Source: Haloplanus sp. HW8-1 (GTDB lineage: Archaea; Halobacteriota; Halobacteria; Halobacteriales; Haloferacaceae). From it: 64,000 bases of DNA. Location of the stretch: the NCBI RefSeq assembly GCF_023703795.1, contig NZ_CP098518.1, positions 2,790,001 through 2,854,000 of the forward strand. Direction: 5' to 3'. Below the pieces are notes generated by a model, which searched no databases, was not told the origin of the DNA, and worked only from the letters and a program-made list of their open reading frames with translations. Positions 44,051-52,932 of this stretch are shown piece after piece (the first letter of the stretch is position 1; each line of letters opens with the position of its first letter). The position numbers and the translations under genes are program-made.

Positions 44051-44116
44051 ATGTGTGGGGGTAGCTTCACGATCGAGACGCCGACGGACGGCACCGCGTG
44101 GCCGGACGGAGCATGA
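44051..44116 (+). CDS. Candidate 21-residue leader peptide
   Basis: MCGGSFTIETPTDGTAWPDG ends in Ala-TGA, the TGA overlapping the ATG of sulfatase-like protein 4 by 4 nt (ATGA at 44113). It begins at the first ATG after the TATA region. It repeats the arrangement at 34705 and, loosely, at 4474. Confidence 0.4.
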   Translation: MCGGSFTIETPTDGTAWPDGA

Positions 44117-45612
44117 GCCGACCGAACATCCTGCTGGTCGTCTGGGACGCGTGTCGACGCGACGCCGCGCGCGAGCACGCACCGACGCTGTCGAATCTCG
44201 CCGCGTCGAACGTCCGGTTCGAGAACGCGATCACGCCGGGGGGGTCGTCCCTGCCGGCACACGTGTCGATAGCGACCGGCACGTATCCGGACGAACACGG
44301 CGTCGTCCGCCAGTCACATACGATCGACTCCGTGCCCCTCGTCGACACGCTGAACGCGGCGGGCTACCACACGGTCGGCGTCTCGGCGAACGGGTTCGCG
44401 TCCTCGAAGTACGGGTTCGACGCCCCCTTCGATCGGTTCTACAACACGCAGGGGTTGGTCGTCTCCCCCGAGGGGTTCGACGTACACGAGTACGCGAAAC
44501 GCGTCGCGGACCGGACGGGCGAGCAGTTCTCGACGGACGACGTCGACTACGCGACCCTGGCGAAGCAGGTGCTCACGCACGAGCATCCCGTCGCCAGCGC
44601 GCTGAACCTCGGCGCGGCCGCCCTCGCGGAACTGGTCGGGGCGTATCCGGCCCTCCGTCGGATCCCCCACCCCCGATTCAGCCGGTTCAACGAGTTCTGT
44701 TACGATCCCGCGAAGAACACGAACCGCATCACGCGGGTGTTCGAGGAGCACGCGGAGCGCGACCGGCCGTTCTTCGTGTTCGCGAACTACATGGACCCCC
44801 ACCACCCGTACGCGCCCCCCGAACGCTACCAGCGGGAGTACTGCGGGCGATCCTTCTCGTATCGAGAGTTGCGGCGACTGAGCCACGAGACCCATCCCTG
44901 GAACTACATGGAGCGGATCGCCGCCGGCGACCCACCCTCGGAGGAGTGGCTCGACACCGTTCGCGACCTGTACCACGGCGAGGTCCGGACCGCCGACGAC
45001 CACCTCCGGCGGCTCCTCGATACCCTCGACCGGACCGGGTTGCGCGAGGAGACGCTGATCGTCGTCACAGCCGACCACGGGGAGAACCTGGGCGAGACGG
45101 ATCGACTGGGCGAGCGGCGAATGGGCCACGTCTGCTCCGGGAGCGACCACCACCTTCGGGTGCCGCTCGTCGTCGCCCATCCCGACCTCGGGAACCGGAC
45201 GGTCGAGCAGTACGTCTCGCTGAAGGACCTGTTCGGACTGCTGACCGAGGGAGCCGACCGGCTGGGCGAGTCGACGGGCGATCCGCTCGCTCCGCTACTG
45301 ACCGAGGCGGTCGTCTCGGCAGCGGTCCCGGCGACGGACAACGACGCGCTGGTCGAGAAGTATCCGGAACTGGCCGACGTCCTCGGCCGACACCTCGTCG
45401 CGTCGTACGTCGACGAGTGGGCGGCCGTCGTCGCCTCGACCGGCGAGGAGCGCGTCTGGCGGGACGGGACGGAACGCGACCCCCGGGAGGCGCCGCCGGA
45501 CCTGCTCGAGACGAGCCAGGAACGTCTCGGGGGACTGGTCGAGGCCGCGACCGAGGACCGGGCGCTGAGCGAGGGCGAAATCGCCCACCTCGAAGCGCTC
45601 GGGTACATGTGA
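44113..45612 (+). CDS. Sulfatase-family protein 4
   Basis: A 499-residue protein, longer than the other five and more sulfatase-like: NILLVVWDACRRDAAREH (D12), TPGGSSLPAHVSIATGTYP with S46 in the nucleophile place (S-L-P-A-H for C/S-x-P-x-R), FANYMDPHHPYAPPERY and VVTADHGENLGETD. It ends EGEIAHLEALGYM, the C-terminal 'L-x-ALGY' motif common to many sulfatases. No signal peptide is seen. It precedes the flippase gene by 68 nt and is probably in the same unit. Confidence 0.86.
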   Translation: MSRPNILLVVWDACRRDAAREHAPTLSNLAASNVRFENAITPGGSSLPAHVSIATGTYPDEHGVVRQSHTIDSVPLVDTLNAAGYHTVGVSANGFASSKYGFDAPFDRFYNTQGLVVSPEGFDVHEYAKRVADRTGEQFSTDDVDYATLAKQVLTHEHPVASALNLGAAALAELVGAYPALRRIPHPRFSRFNEFCYDPAKNTNRITRVFEEHAERDRPFFVFANYMDPHHPYAPPERYQREYCGRSFSYRELRRLSHETHPWNYMERIAAGDPPSEEWLDTVRDLYHGEVRTADDHLRRLLDTLDRTGLREETLIVVTADHGENLGETDRLGERRMGHVCSGSDHHLRVPLVVAHPDLGNRTVEQYVSLKDLFGLLTEGADRLGESTGDPLAPLLTEAVVSAAVPATDNDALVEKYPELADVLGRHLVASYVDEWAAVVASTGEERVWRDGTERDPREAPPDLLETSQERLGGLVEAATEDRALSEGEIAHLEALGYM

Positions 45613-45680
45613 TGTGTCCGGTCGCCTCGACGAGAACCGCGCCGACGAACGGGTAGCCCGAACGAGCCACGAGATCAGTC

Positions 45681-47231
45681 ATGTCGGAGGAGACCACGGA
45701 GGACGGAACCGCCGACTCCCTGTCGACCATCGCGGGAGGCGCGGGGCTGATCGTCGGGGGGCGCATCACCAAACTGCTGTTCGGGTTCCTCTCACAGCTC
45801 GTGATGGCGCGCCTGCTCGGTGTGGACGCGTACGGAAGCGTCGTACTGGTCAACATCACCGTCGGGATCGTCGTGCTGTTCGTAGTGCTGGGGCTGCCGG
45901 GCGGGCTACAGCGAAAGATCCCGTACTACGAGGACGACCCGGAGAAGGCACGCGGCGTCGTGAAGGCGAGTGGCCAGATCGTCGTGGTCATGAGCGGTAT
46001 CGTCGCGGGGTCTCTGTTTCTCGCCGCCCCGTGGATTTCGGCGGCCGTGTTCGACGACAGCGATCTCACGCTGCTGTTGCGGATCGCCGCGCTCGGCCTC
46101 CCGTTCACCGCCCTGAAATCACTCAGTGTCGCGGCAGCGAAGGCGTCCCGCAGCGCGGTGCCCGAGGTCATCGTCAACCACATCCTCAGACCGGTCACCG
46201 GGTTGGTCTTCATCTCCGCGCTCATCGTCGCCGGCTACGAAGCCCCCGGCGCGGTGGCCGGCAAGGTCATCGCGACGGTCGTGGTGACGGGCGCCGCGCT
46301 GTATCTGGCACGCCGGACGCTGCGCTTCTCGGTCCGCGGGCCGACGACGCGGATGCACACCGAGGTGTTGCAGTTCGGCCTCCCCCTGATGCTGTCCGCC
46401 GGCATGAATATTCTCGTCTTCCAGACCGACACCGTCCTGATCGGAATGTTTCTGGAATCCGCCGCGGCGGGCGTCTACAACGTCGCGTTTCAGTTCCGGA
46501 GTATGGGCATGTTCTTTTTCTTCTCGTTCGCCTACCTGCTCCCCCCGGTACTGGCACGGCTGGAGAAGGGGGGGAAACATCGGGACGCCCTCCGGACGTA
46601 TCAGATCACGTCGAAGTGGATGGTGATCACGACGTTCCCCATCGTCCTCGGGTTCGTCCTCTTTCCCGAGATCATCATCGGCCGGATCTTCGGAAGCGGG
46701 TACGTGGGTGGCGCCACGCCCCTCCGCGTCCTGATGCTCCCCGTCCTGGTGACGGCGCTGTTGGGCGCGAACGGTCGGGCGCTGGTCGCGCTGGGTCACA
46801 ACAAGGTGAATATGTACGTGAACACCGGAATCGGCCTCGGGAATCTCCTGCTCAACCTCACCCTGATCCCGCGGTACGGCATCGTGGGGGCGGCGGCCGC
46901 CACCGCGACGGCGCTGGTGACCCGCGACGTCGCTTTCGCCCTCTTTCTCTACCGGCGCGAGGGGATCTTCGCGATCACGCGGACGACGGTGAAGACCGTC
47001 GTCGTGTCGTCGCTGCTCGCCGCCGTCGGCTACCTGCTCTTCGTCCAGTTCGTCACGGTCTCTTTCCTCTCGGCGCTCGCGTGGGGGATCGCCTTCCTCG
47101 CGGTGTACGCACCGGCGCTCGTCGTCATCGGCGGGGTCGAGAGCGAGGACGAGGAGATGGTCTCGCTGTTCGAGCAACGCGTCGGCGTGGACCTGACGGC
47201 GGTTCGGTCGGTCGTCGCGAAACTCCAGTGA
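45681..47231 (+). CDS. Polysaccharide flippase (Wzx/MOP superfamily)
   Basis: A 516-residue membrane protein with about 14 hydrophobic segments. GGAGLIVGGRITKLLFGFLS at the N-terminus and LGVDAYGSVVLVNITVGIVV are the typical Wzx/PST start. It would flip lipid-linked oligosaccharide units from the cytoplasmic to the outer face. The C-terminal soluble tail is acidic (ESEDEEMVSLFEQRVGVD). It is the only evident exporter in the locus. Confidence 0.9.
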   Translation: MSEETTEDGTADSLSTIAGGAGLIVGGRITKLLFGFLSQLVMARLLGVDAYGSVVLVNITVGIVVLFVVLGLPGGLQRKIPYYEDDPEKARGVVKASGQIVVVMSGIVAGSLFLAAPWISAAVFDDSDLTLLLRIAALGLPFTALKSLSVAAAKASRSAVPEVIVNHILRPVTGLVFISALIVAGYEAPGAVAGKVIATVVVTGAALYLARRTLRFSVRGPTTRMHTEVLQFGLPLMLSAGMNILVFQTDTVLIGMFLESAAAGVYNVAFQFRSMGMFFFFSFAYLLPPVLARLEKGGKHRDALRTYQITSKWMVITTFPIVLGFVLFPEIIIGRIFGSGYVGGATPLRVLMLPVLVTALLGANGRALVALGHNKVNMYVNTGIGLGNLLLNLTLIPRYGIVGAAAATATALVTRDVAFALFLYRREGIFAITRTTVKTVVVSSLLAAVGYLLFVQFVTVSFLSALAWGIAFLAVYAPALVVIGGVESEDEEMVSLFEQRVGVDLTAVRSVVAKLQ

Positions 47232-47298
47232 GTCGGACGGACCGTCGGACCGGTGGACCGGTCGTCGCCGACCACGGCCCCGAGCGCGGCGATCCGTC

Positions 47299-48330
47299 TC
47301 AGGCCTCGATTTCGTCCAGAAGGCTGTGGAAGGCGTCGGCAAAGGCCTGCTTTCGGGAGTCGGGATCGAAGCGAGCGCCGCGCTCGCGGGCGCGGCGGGA
47401 GAGTTCGCGGCGCTCCTCGGCGGGACGGTCGAAGTAGTCGACGATGCCCTCGGCGAGGGCGTGGGGACTGTTGTCCACGACCAAGTCGCCGCTGACCGCT
47501 CGCACCTCCGATCGGGTTCCGGTCGTCTGGGTAACGATCGGCGGGAGGCCGGCCTGGAGTGCTTCGAGCGTACTGACCGGGAAGGCGTCACCGAGCGAGG
47601 GCTGGACGAACAGCGACGCTTCGGAAAGCTGATGGGCGACCGAATCGACATACCCGAGACAGTCCACGCCATCGACATCGGCGTACGTGCCCGGTTCGTT
47701 GCCGGGGCCGACGAGACGAAGTTCGGCCGAGGGATGGGCTTCGCGAACGGTCGGCCACGCCTCGATTAGCTCATCGAATCCCTTGTAGTGCATGTCACGT
47801 CCGACGGTCACGGCAACGTTGTCCTCCAACGCGGGAGACGTGTCTCCGAGTTCTTCGAACGGTTCGTCGTGAATGTACGGATGCGCCACACGTATCGGCG
47901 TGTCGGGACCCGTTAACAGTCTCGTGTAATCGGCCACGAAATCGGAGACGGAAATGACACCGTCGATCGACTGAGACAGCGATCTACCGACGTACTTGCC
48001 GATCCGGCGGATGACAACGTCTCGGATCGTGTGATCCGGATGCTGTCCGGACGCGGACGAGAGGGCATACATTCCACGATCCGCGCCGAGATAGATCACG
48101 ATAGAATCGGAGGCGACACTGTTCGAAAACGCCGAATAGAGGGGCGCCGAACCCTCGATGATGTAGACGTCGTACTCCGGCCATCGATAGCCGGATACTA
48201 CATCTCCGAGAATCGTCCCATCGAGAACGCCCGTGGATTCATCTCTGAAGTGAAATATGTCGGCATCGATGTCCTCCGCCCACGCCAAGTGGACCTGATG
48301 CTGGAACGAGGAGACGAAGGCAGTCCTCAT
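47299..48330 (-). CDS. GT4-family glycosyltransferase
   Basis: A 343-residue GT-B-like enzyme: the N-terminal half is atypical (FRDESTGVLDGTILGDVV), while the donor domain has VAVTVGRDMHYKGFDELIEA, LRLVGPGNEPGTY and SLGDAFPVSTLEALQAGLPP, the E-x7-E-type motif. Its ATG overlaps the stop of the upstream pyruvyl-transferase-like gene by 4 nt. DNA from here to 50.9 kb is more AT-rich than its surroundings. Confidence 0.85.
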   Translation of the reverse strand: MRTAFVSSFQHQVHLAWAEDIDADIFHFRDESTGVLDGTILGDVVSGYRWPEYDVYIIEGSAPLYSAFSNSVASDSIVIYLGADRGMYALSSASGQHPDHTIRDVVIRRIGKYVGRSLSQSIDGVISVSDFVADYTRLLTGPDTPIRVAHPYIHDEPFEELGDTSPALEDNVAVTVGRDMHYKGFDELIEAWPTVREAHPSAELRLVGPGNEPGTYADVDGVDCLGYVDSVAHQLSEASLFVQPSLGDAFPVSTLEALQAGLPPIVTQTTGTRSEVRAVSGDLVVDNSPHALAEGIVDYFDRPAEERRELSRRARERGARFDPDSRKQAFADAFHSLLDEIEA

Positions 48331-49379
48331 AACAGTTCGTCGACTGCCGTGTCGATAGCTTCGACCTGTTCACGCTTCTTTCGTCGTAGCTTTTCTTGAT
48401 CGATCGTCGAGAATCCGTCCGTGATCTCCCTGTCCATCACTTCGTCGAAGAGTTTGGATCGACCGGTCTCGTAGTAGAGATACGCCTCGCTTCCGTAAAC
48501 GAGGGTCGGAACACAGGCGTGAACCCGATCCGAGATGGTCCGATCGGTGTTCGCGTAGATGGTCAGATAATCCTCCAGGAGATCGGAAACGAACACGTTC
48601 GGATCGTCGAAATAGCCGTCGCCGAGGTGTGCCGCGAGTATGGATTTGAGCGAGGCGAGGATATCGGTGGACAGTTCCACGTTCTTTCCGGTGGGTCGTA
48701 GGAACTCCTTGATCACTCCCTGGAACGGGAACCCGAAGGGATCGTGATGCGGACGGATCACCTCGGCGTCCGACCGAAGCGTCGGTTCGGTTCGCTTGTC
48801 GAACGCAGCCGTGATGTACTCTTTTTCCAGGTCCGGTGGCTCGAACCAGTCGTTTATGAAGAACGCGCAGTCGATTCCTTCCCGGGAATACGCCACCGTA
48901 TCGGAATAATATTCGTAGGCTGTTCCGTCGCGTGATATCAACCCGACGGAGTCGAGTTCGCGGAGCTGTCCCCTGACGTAGTTTCGCATCGGATCGTTGT
49001 ACGTGCCACCCCCACCCAAAATCAAGATGGGAATCCCTCGGTCACTGATGGATCGCAGCGTGCTGTGATACTTTCTCAGCGCGTGCGTGGTGAGAACGCA
49101 GCCGGGGAGAACGGCGAGATCGAACTCCATGCTCTCGGGGAGTTTGAACACGTTTTCGACCTCCTGCGGGGCTTTCGAGTAGTCGATCCTGTTCGCGATC
49201 TGTCCGAGTAATCCGTCGATTCCCCCCATGGCGTTCTCGTCCGCCGCCGCTACCCCGTAGCCGCTGGCCTCCACGATATTAGCGTCCGGAAAAGCCGCAG
49301 TGAGTTGTGCCTTGGCGCCTTTATCGATGAACCCGTTGCCGATGTTTCGAATCCAGGTCCGCAGGAGGAGTATGTCCAT
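48327..49379 (-). CDS. Polysaccharide pyruvyl transferase-like protein
   Basis: A 350-residue protein fitting the CsaB/WcaK family: LLRTWIRNIGNGFIDKGAKA at the start, PILILGGGGTYNDPMRNYV in the middle and the family C-terminal histidine motif SDRVHACVPTLVYG, followed by a short helical tail. These enzymes add pyruvate ketals to sugars, though many archaeal members are uncharacterised. It is co-translated with the next GT4 gene (4-nt overlap), so the modified sugar is probably part of the same glycan. Confidence 0.75.
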   Translation of the reverse strand: MDILLLRTWIRNIGNGFIDKGAKAQLTAAFPDANIVEASGYGVAAADENAMGGIDGLLGQIANRIDYSKAPQEVENVFKLPESMEFDLAVLPGCVLTTHALRKYHSTLRSISDRGIPILILGGGGTYNDPMRNYVRGQLRELDSVGLISRDGTAYEYYSDTVAYSREGIDCAFFINDWFEPPDLEKEYITAAFDKRTEPTLRSDAEVIRPHHDPFGFPFQGVIKEFLRPTGKNVELSTDILASLKSILAAHLGDGYFDDPNVFVSDLLEDYLTIYANTDRTISDRVHACVPTLVYGSEAYLYYETGRSKLFDEVMDREITDGFSTIDQEKLRRKKREQVEAIDTAVDELL

Positions 49380-49415
49380 ATGACAAAGGGAAGTGTTCTA
49401 TTACATAAGTGTTCC

Positions 49416-50948
49416 TCAAGATGAGATTTGGACCCAGTTGAGAGTGGGAGTCAACAAGTAAGTCCCCGATCCGGTACCATCACCGGAGTCGTTATGTACG
49501 ACTATCGTCCCAGGGGCGTAATCGCCCTGTGGCAACTCGGCATTCGAGGATTCAACAGTAGTATTGTTTATGATGACATCACCAGGATCAACGTCCCACA
49601 TATTATCCACTTGCTCACCGGAAATATTGTCAAACGAGACACTATCGGTGGAAACAGCGGAGGAGATCGAGACACCAGTATCACATCCGCTAAATAACAT
49701 GTTGCTTGCCTGGATGTTGCTTACAGTGGTACTTGATCCGGAGAAACCAATCCCTGTTGACAAGGAGGTTCCGTTATCATGGACGGAGATCCCGGTCATT
49801 TGGAGATTGTTGACGGTACCGCCGGTAATCTTGATAGCGGGACCAGTCATTTCCCGTGCAACACAGTTCGTGAGTTGCACGTTTTCCATATTTTGTTGGT
49901 CATTATCCAAGAGACCCCCTTTAGCATTCATTTGGGAAACATAGAGATTCATCACCGAATGGTAGCACTCGATGCCCTTCGATTCTGAGAACACATTATT
50001 GACCAAGATATTCTTATGCTGACTCCTGTCGGGGTTGTCATTTCCGCCCAGTCGCAACGCTGGCTGGCCGTTCCCGATTGTTGAATTTTCAAGAATGATG
50101 CCATCACAAACAAATGATGCACCCGATGCAGTTCGAAGCAGTCCACCACCCTTTATGCTATTATAATGACAATTGGAGAACGAAATATTGGATACACCTC
50201 CACCGCCGCCATAGGCGGAGTGAGGATTAGGAGTAGCATCCGCGGCCAGGAAGTCATCGCCGGTCTCCCCTATGATACCACTAACCACGATCTTGGTTGC
50301 CGGTCCAGTAATGTGTACTGCGTCCGTTCGGAGAGCTTTACGACCATGCACCTGAATATCGCGAATGGTACCGTTGGATGAACCTTCTGTCTGAATCGAC
50401 CTGGACTCCGCATTCCGGATAACCAAACCGGAAATCAGGAACGAGTCAACGTTGATTAATGTAATACAGTTGTCATTATAAGTGTTCTGTCGAGTCTGAT
50501 TAGCACCAGCGTGGTCAAGGACTGTCCCTCTGCCGAGGATGGTAATGTCAGAGTCACCGTCCTGAATATTCTCATTCCGGAGAATATTATCGTCGGAGCC
50601 GTCGCTGAGAACCAATCGGGTACTCTCCAAGATCAAGCAGGTGTTACCCGGAACACGGATAGCCTCATTCAGCAACCATGAGCCGTTCGAATCCGGACCA
50701 TGGTTATCCACGACGACCACGTTTTTTCCGTTTGATGAATCGGCATCATCAATCGCCGCTTGAATCATTTCACCGCCGTTCTCACCCGAGAACTCCAATG
50801 CGTGCCGCACACCGCCGTCGTTAATCGAGCCGTCAGTCTCTAGCTGGTACAGCAGCGAATCAAGACTCTCGAAGTTCTCGTTCAGCGGGACGTGCCAGTC
50901 GGTCGTGCCCTCCGCGGGCGTGTTGAGGTCGTAGTTGTTGGTCGGCAT
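49416..50948 (-). CDS. Right-handed beta-helix protein with tailspike-like N-terminus (1)
   Basis: A 510-residue protein beginning MPTNNYDLNTPAEGTTDWHV, then PLNENFESLDSLL, a short module seen in phage tail fibres and spikes. The remainder has pectate-lyase-like parallel beta-helix repeats (SFLISGLVIRNAESRSIQTE, KIVVSGIIGETGDDF, NVQLTNCVAREMTG), with a GGGGGV loop. It has no signal peptide. Catalytic residues are not evident; glycan binding or cleavage is likely. The DNA is notably AT-rich while its partner is GC-rich, suggesting transfer. It lies 12 nt downstream of the paralogue. Confidence 0.8.
   Translation of the reverse strand: MPTNNYDLNTPAEGTTDWHVPLNENFESLDSLLYQLETDGSINDGGVRHALEFSGENGGEMIQAAIDDADSSNGKNVVVVDNHGPDSNGSWLLNEAIRVPGNTCLILESTRLVLSDGSDDNILRNENIQDGDSDITILGRGTVLDHAGANQTRQNTYNDNCITLINVDSFLISGLVIRNAESRSIQTEGSSNGTIRDIQVHGRKALRTDAVHITGPATKIVVSGIIGETGDDFLAADATPNPHSAYGGGGGVSNISFSNCHYNSIKGGGLLRTASGASFVCDGIILENSTIGNGQPALRLGGNDNPDRSQHKNILVNNVFSESKGIECYHSVMNLYVSQMNAKGGLLDNDQQNMENVQLTNCVAREMTGPAIKITGGTVNNLQMTGISVHDNGTSLSTGIGFSGSSTTVSNIQASNMLFSGCDTGVSISSAVSTDSVSFDNISGEQVDNMWDVDPGDVIINNTTVESSNAELPQGDYAPGTIVVHNDSGDGTGSGTYLLTPTLNWVQISS
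50871..50905. repeat. Shared module DNA, copy 1
   Basis: GAAGTTCTCGTTCAGCGGGA and the next 15 nt match 52623-52657 with one mismatch. It encodes the conserved DWHVPLNENF part of both beta-helix proteins, although the genes otherwise differ strongly. Confidence 0.75.
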
Positions 50949-50960
50949 GGTTGGGAGGTA

Positions 50961-52700
50961 TTACGCGGTGTTGCTCCAGACTTCACGCCAGGCGCCGGTC
51001 TGGGAGTCGTAGCGGTACGCGGCGACGGCGCCGGCCGAGATGAGCGTCTCGTCCGTGCCGGAGCGGTTGAGCAGCGGGTTGGTCGCCGAGCCGTCGTGTT
51101 CGAGGATCACCTGCTTCGAGCCGGTGCGCTCGACGACGACGACGCTCCCGTCGGTGGTGCGGCCGTCGATGCCCCGGAGGTTCGCCGAGGCGGAACCGGC
51201 GTCGATCCGGATCGTCGTCGGGTTCGAGGGTTTGTCCGAGATGGAGACCGAGCCGCTGGACCCGCCGAGCGAGTAGGTGTAGGGGCGGACCCACTCGCCG
51301 TCGACGATGCAGAGCTGTGGGTTGTTGATGTTGGCCGCGTAGTCGGCGGTGCCGAGGTCCAGGCCGTTGAACACCGGAACGTCGCCGGGCTGGCCGCCCT
51401 GCACGCCGCGCACGTCGACGGCGGGGCTGCCGTTCCCGTTGCGGTCCCAGTTCCGGACCCGGACGTTCGACAGCTGCGAGAAACACTGCGCGCCGTCGAA
51501 GACGATGCCGGGGCCGTCGACGCCACTGACGTCGACGCGGTCCCACTGGCCCGGGTTCGTGTTCACGTAGACGCCCGCCGACAGCATGTCCCGGACGCGA
51601 ACGGAATCGAGCGCCGTGTTCGGGTTGCCGTTCAGGAAGATCCCGACGTCGCCCTTCTCGATTAGGGTGTCGGAGACGCGCAGGTGGTTGTTCTGTGACT
51701 GGCGGATGCCGTGCGAGCCGGCGCCTCGATAGGCGTCGACGGTACACCGCGAGAGTTCCAGCATCGAGCCGTCGTGTTCGACCACCGGCATCGGCGACGT
51801 CGCCGGCGACGCGCTCGACTTGAGCGTGGCGTCGTACCAGCGCCCGAGCGCGGAGTTGAACACCAGCGCCGACTGGCCGCGGTCGTTGGAGATCCGGCCG
51901 CCGAGCCAGCGGATCTGTGTGTCCTGGCCGCCGCTCCCGATGGTGCCGTCCTCGCTCTCGATGAGAACGGCGGGCGTGGTGCTGTCGCCGCAGTCCTTGA
52001 CGCTGCTCATCTCGACCCACGTGTCGAGCGAGCCGCGACACCAGTAGCCCGGTCGGCGGGTCCGGGTCACGATGACGTTCTGCGTGATGTTCGTCCCGGA
52101 GCCCACGTCCCACTTGATGCCGTACACGTCGTTGCCGGCGCCGTTCACCACGAGGTTGTGGACGCCCATGTGGTTCCGGCCGGACTCGCTCCGGATGATC
52201 GGGCGCCCCGACGAAATGTTCGAACCCGAGATGACCGAGTACTGCCACTCGTGGTGGTTCTGTCCCAGGAGCCAGTCGGGCTGGACGCCGACGAGTCGGG
52301 TGCCCTGTCTGAGCGTGATCGGCGAACTTGGCGTGTACTCCTTCCGTTTGAGCATGACGATGCCGCCGCCGGGCCGGGAGGCCCGGCCGTCGCTGTCGTA
52401 GCCGGTCTGCGAGCCGTCCAGCGTGTCGAGTGCCGTCTGGATGTCCGCCGCCGTGTCGGCGACGATGATCTTGTCGTCCGCAGTCGTCGGGTCCGTCGAG
52501 AACAGCGATTCCCAGGACGTCCGCGTCTCGCCGTCGAGCGTCAACTGATCCGTCGCTACCGAGGACGGGGAGAACGTCGTGCCGTCGCCGCTGATGTTCT
52601 GCAGGATCGAATCCAGCGAACTGAAGTTCTCGTTCAACGGGACGTGCCAGTCGGTCGCACCTTCGGGGGGAGTGTTTAGCCCGTGATTGTCAGTAGGCAT
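50961..52700 (-). CDS. Right-handed beta-helix protein with tailspike-like N-terminus (2)
   Basis: A 579-residue protein beginning MPTDNHGLNTPPEGATDWHV, then PLNENFSSLDSILQ. A linker with a DUF-like Asp/Thr segment precedes PGGGIVMLKRKEYTPSSPIT, typical of the N-cap of pectate-lyase folds, then helical turns such as HNLVVNGAGNDVYGIKWDV and LSNVRVRNWDRNGNGSPA, and a beta-rich C-terminal domain ending GAWREVWSNTA. There is no signal peptide. It probably pairs with the downstream homologue as surface or spike-like glycan-active proteins. A GTAAATAGA box lies about 30 nt upstream of the start. Confidence 0.82.
   Translation of the reverse strand: MPTDNHGLNTPPEGATDWHVPLNENFSSLDSILQNISGDGTTFSPSSVATDQLTLDGETRTSWESLFSTDPTTADDKIIVADTAADIQTALDTLDGSQTGYDSDGRASRPGGGIVMLKRKEYTPSSPITLRQGTRLVGVQPDWLLGQNHHEWQYSVISGSNISSGRPIIRSESGRNHMGVHNLVVNGAGNDVYGIKWDVGSGTNITQNVIVTRTRRPGYWCRGSLDTWVEMSSVKDCGDSTTPAVLIESEDGTIGSGGQDTQIRWLGGRISNDRGQSALVFNSALGRWYDATLKSSASPATSPMPVVEHDGSMLELSRCTVDAYRGAGSHGIRQSQNNHLRVSDTLIEKGDVGIFLNGNPNTALDSVRVRDMLSAGVYVNTNPGQWDRVDVSGVDGPGIVFDGAQCFSQLSNVRVRNWDRNGNGSPAVDVRGVQGGQPGDVPVFNGLDLGTADYAANINNPQLCIVDGEWVRPYTYSLGGSSGSVSISDKPSNPTTIRIDAGSASANLRGIDGRTTDGSVVVVERTGSKQVILEHDGSATNPLLNRSGTDETLISAGAVAAYRYDSQTGAWREVWSNTA
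52623..52657. repeat. Shared module DNA, copy 2
   Basis: GAAGTTCTCGTTCAACGGGA and the next 15 nt are the second copy of the 35-nt match at 50871-50905. Near identity only here suggests exchange or strong selection on the N-terminal module. Confidence 0.75.
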
Positions 52701-52932
52701 TGCGTCTACCTCACCGTGAGGCCGGATCTATTTACCCATTAGGGCCACGGTATCAGACGCGATATCCGGAGGGTTCGGCCGCGAAAGCATACGTTTCGGA
52801 GAATGTCCGCCGGGGGACCGAGGCCGGATTCGCGTCCTGTGCCCGCCGATCGAAGCCCGTCAGCGCGTTCCTCACTGGTCAATCGTGTGACCGATAACTC
52901 TAATTGAGTGGACAGTTCAATAAAACACGTAA

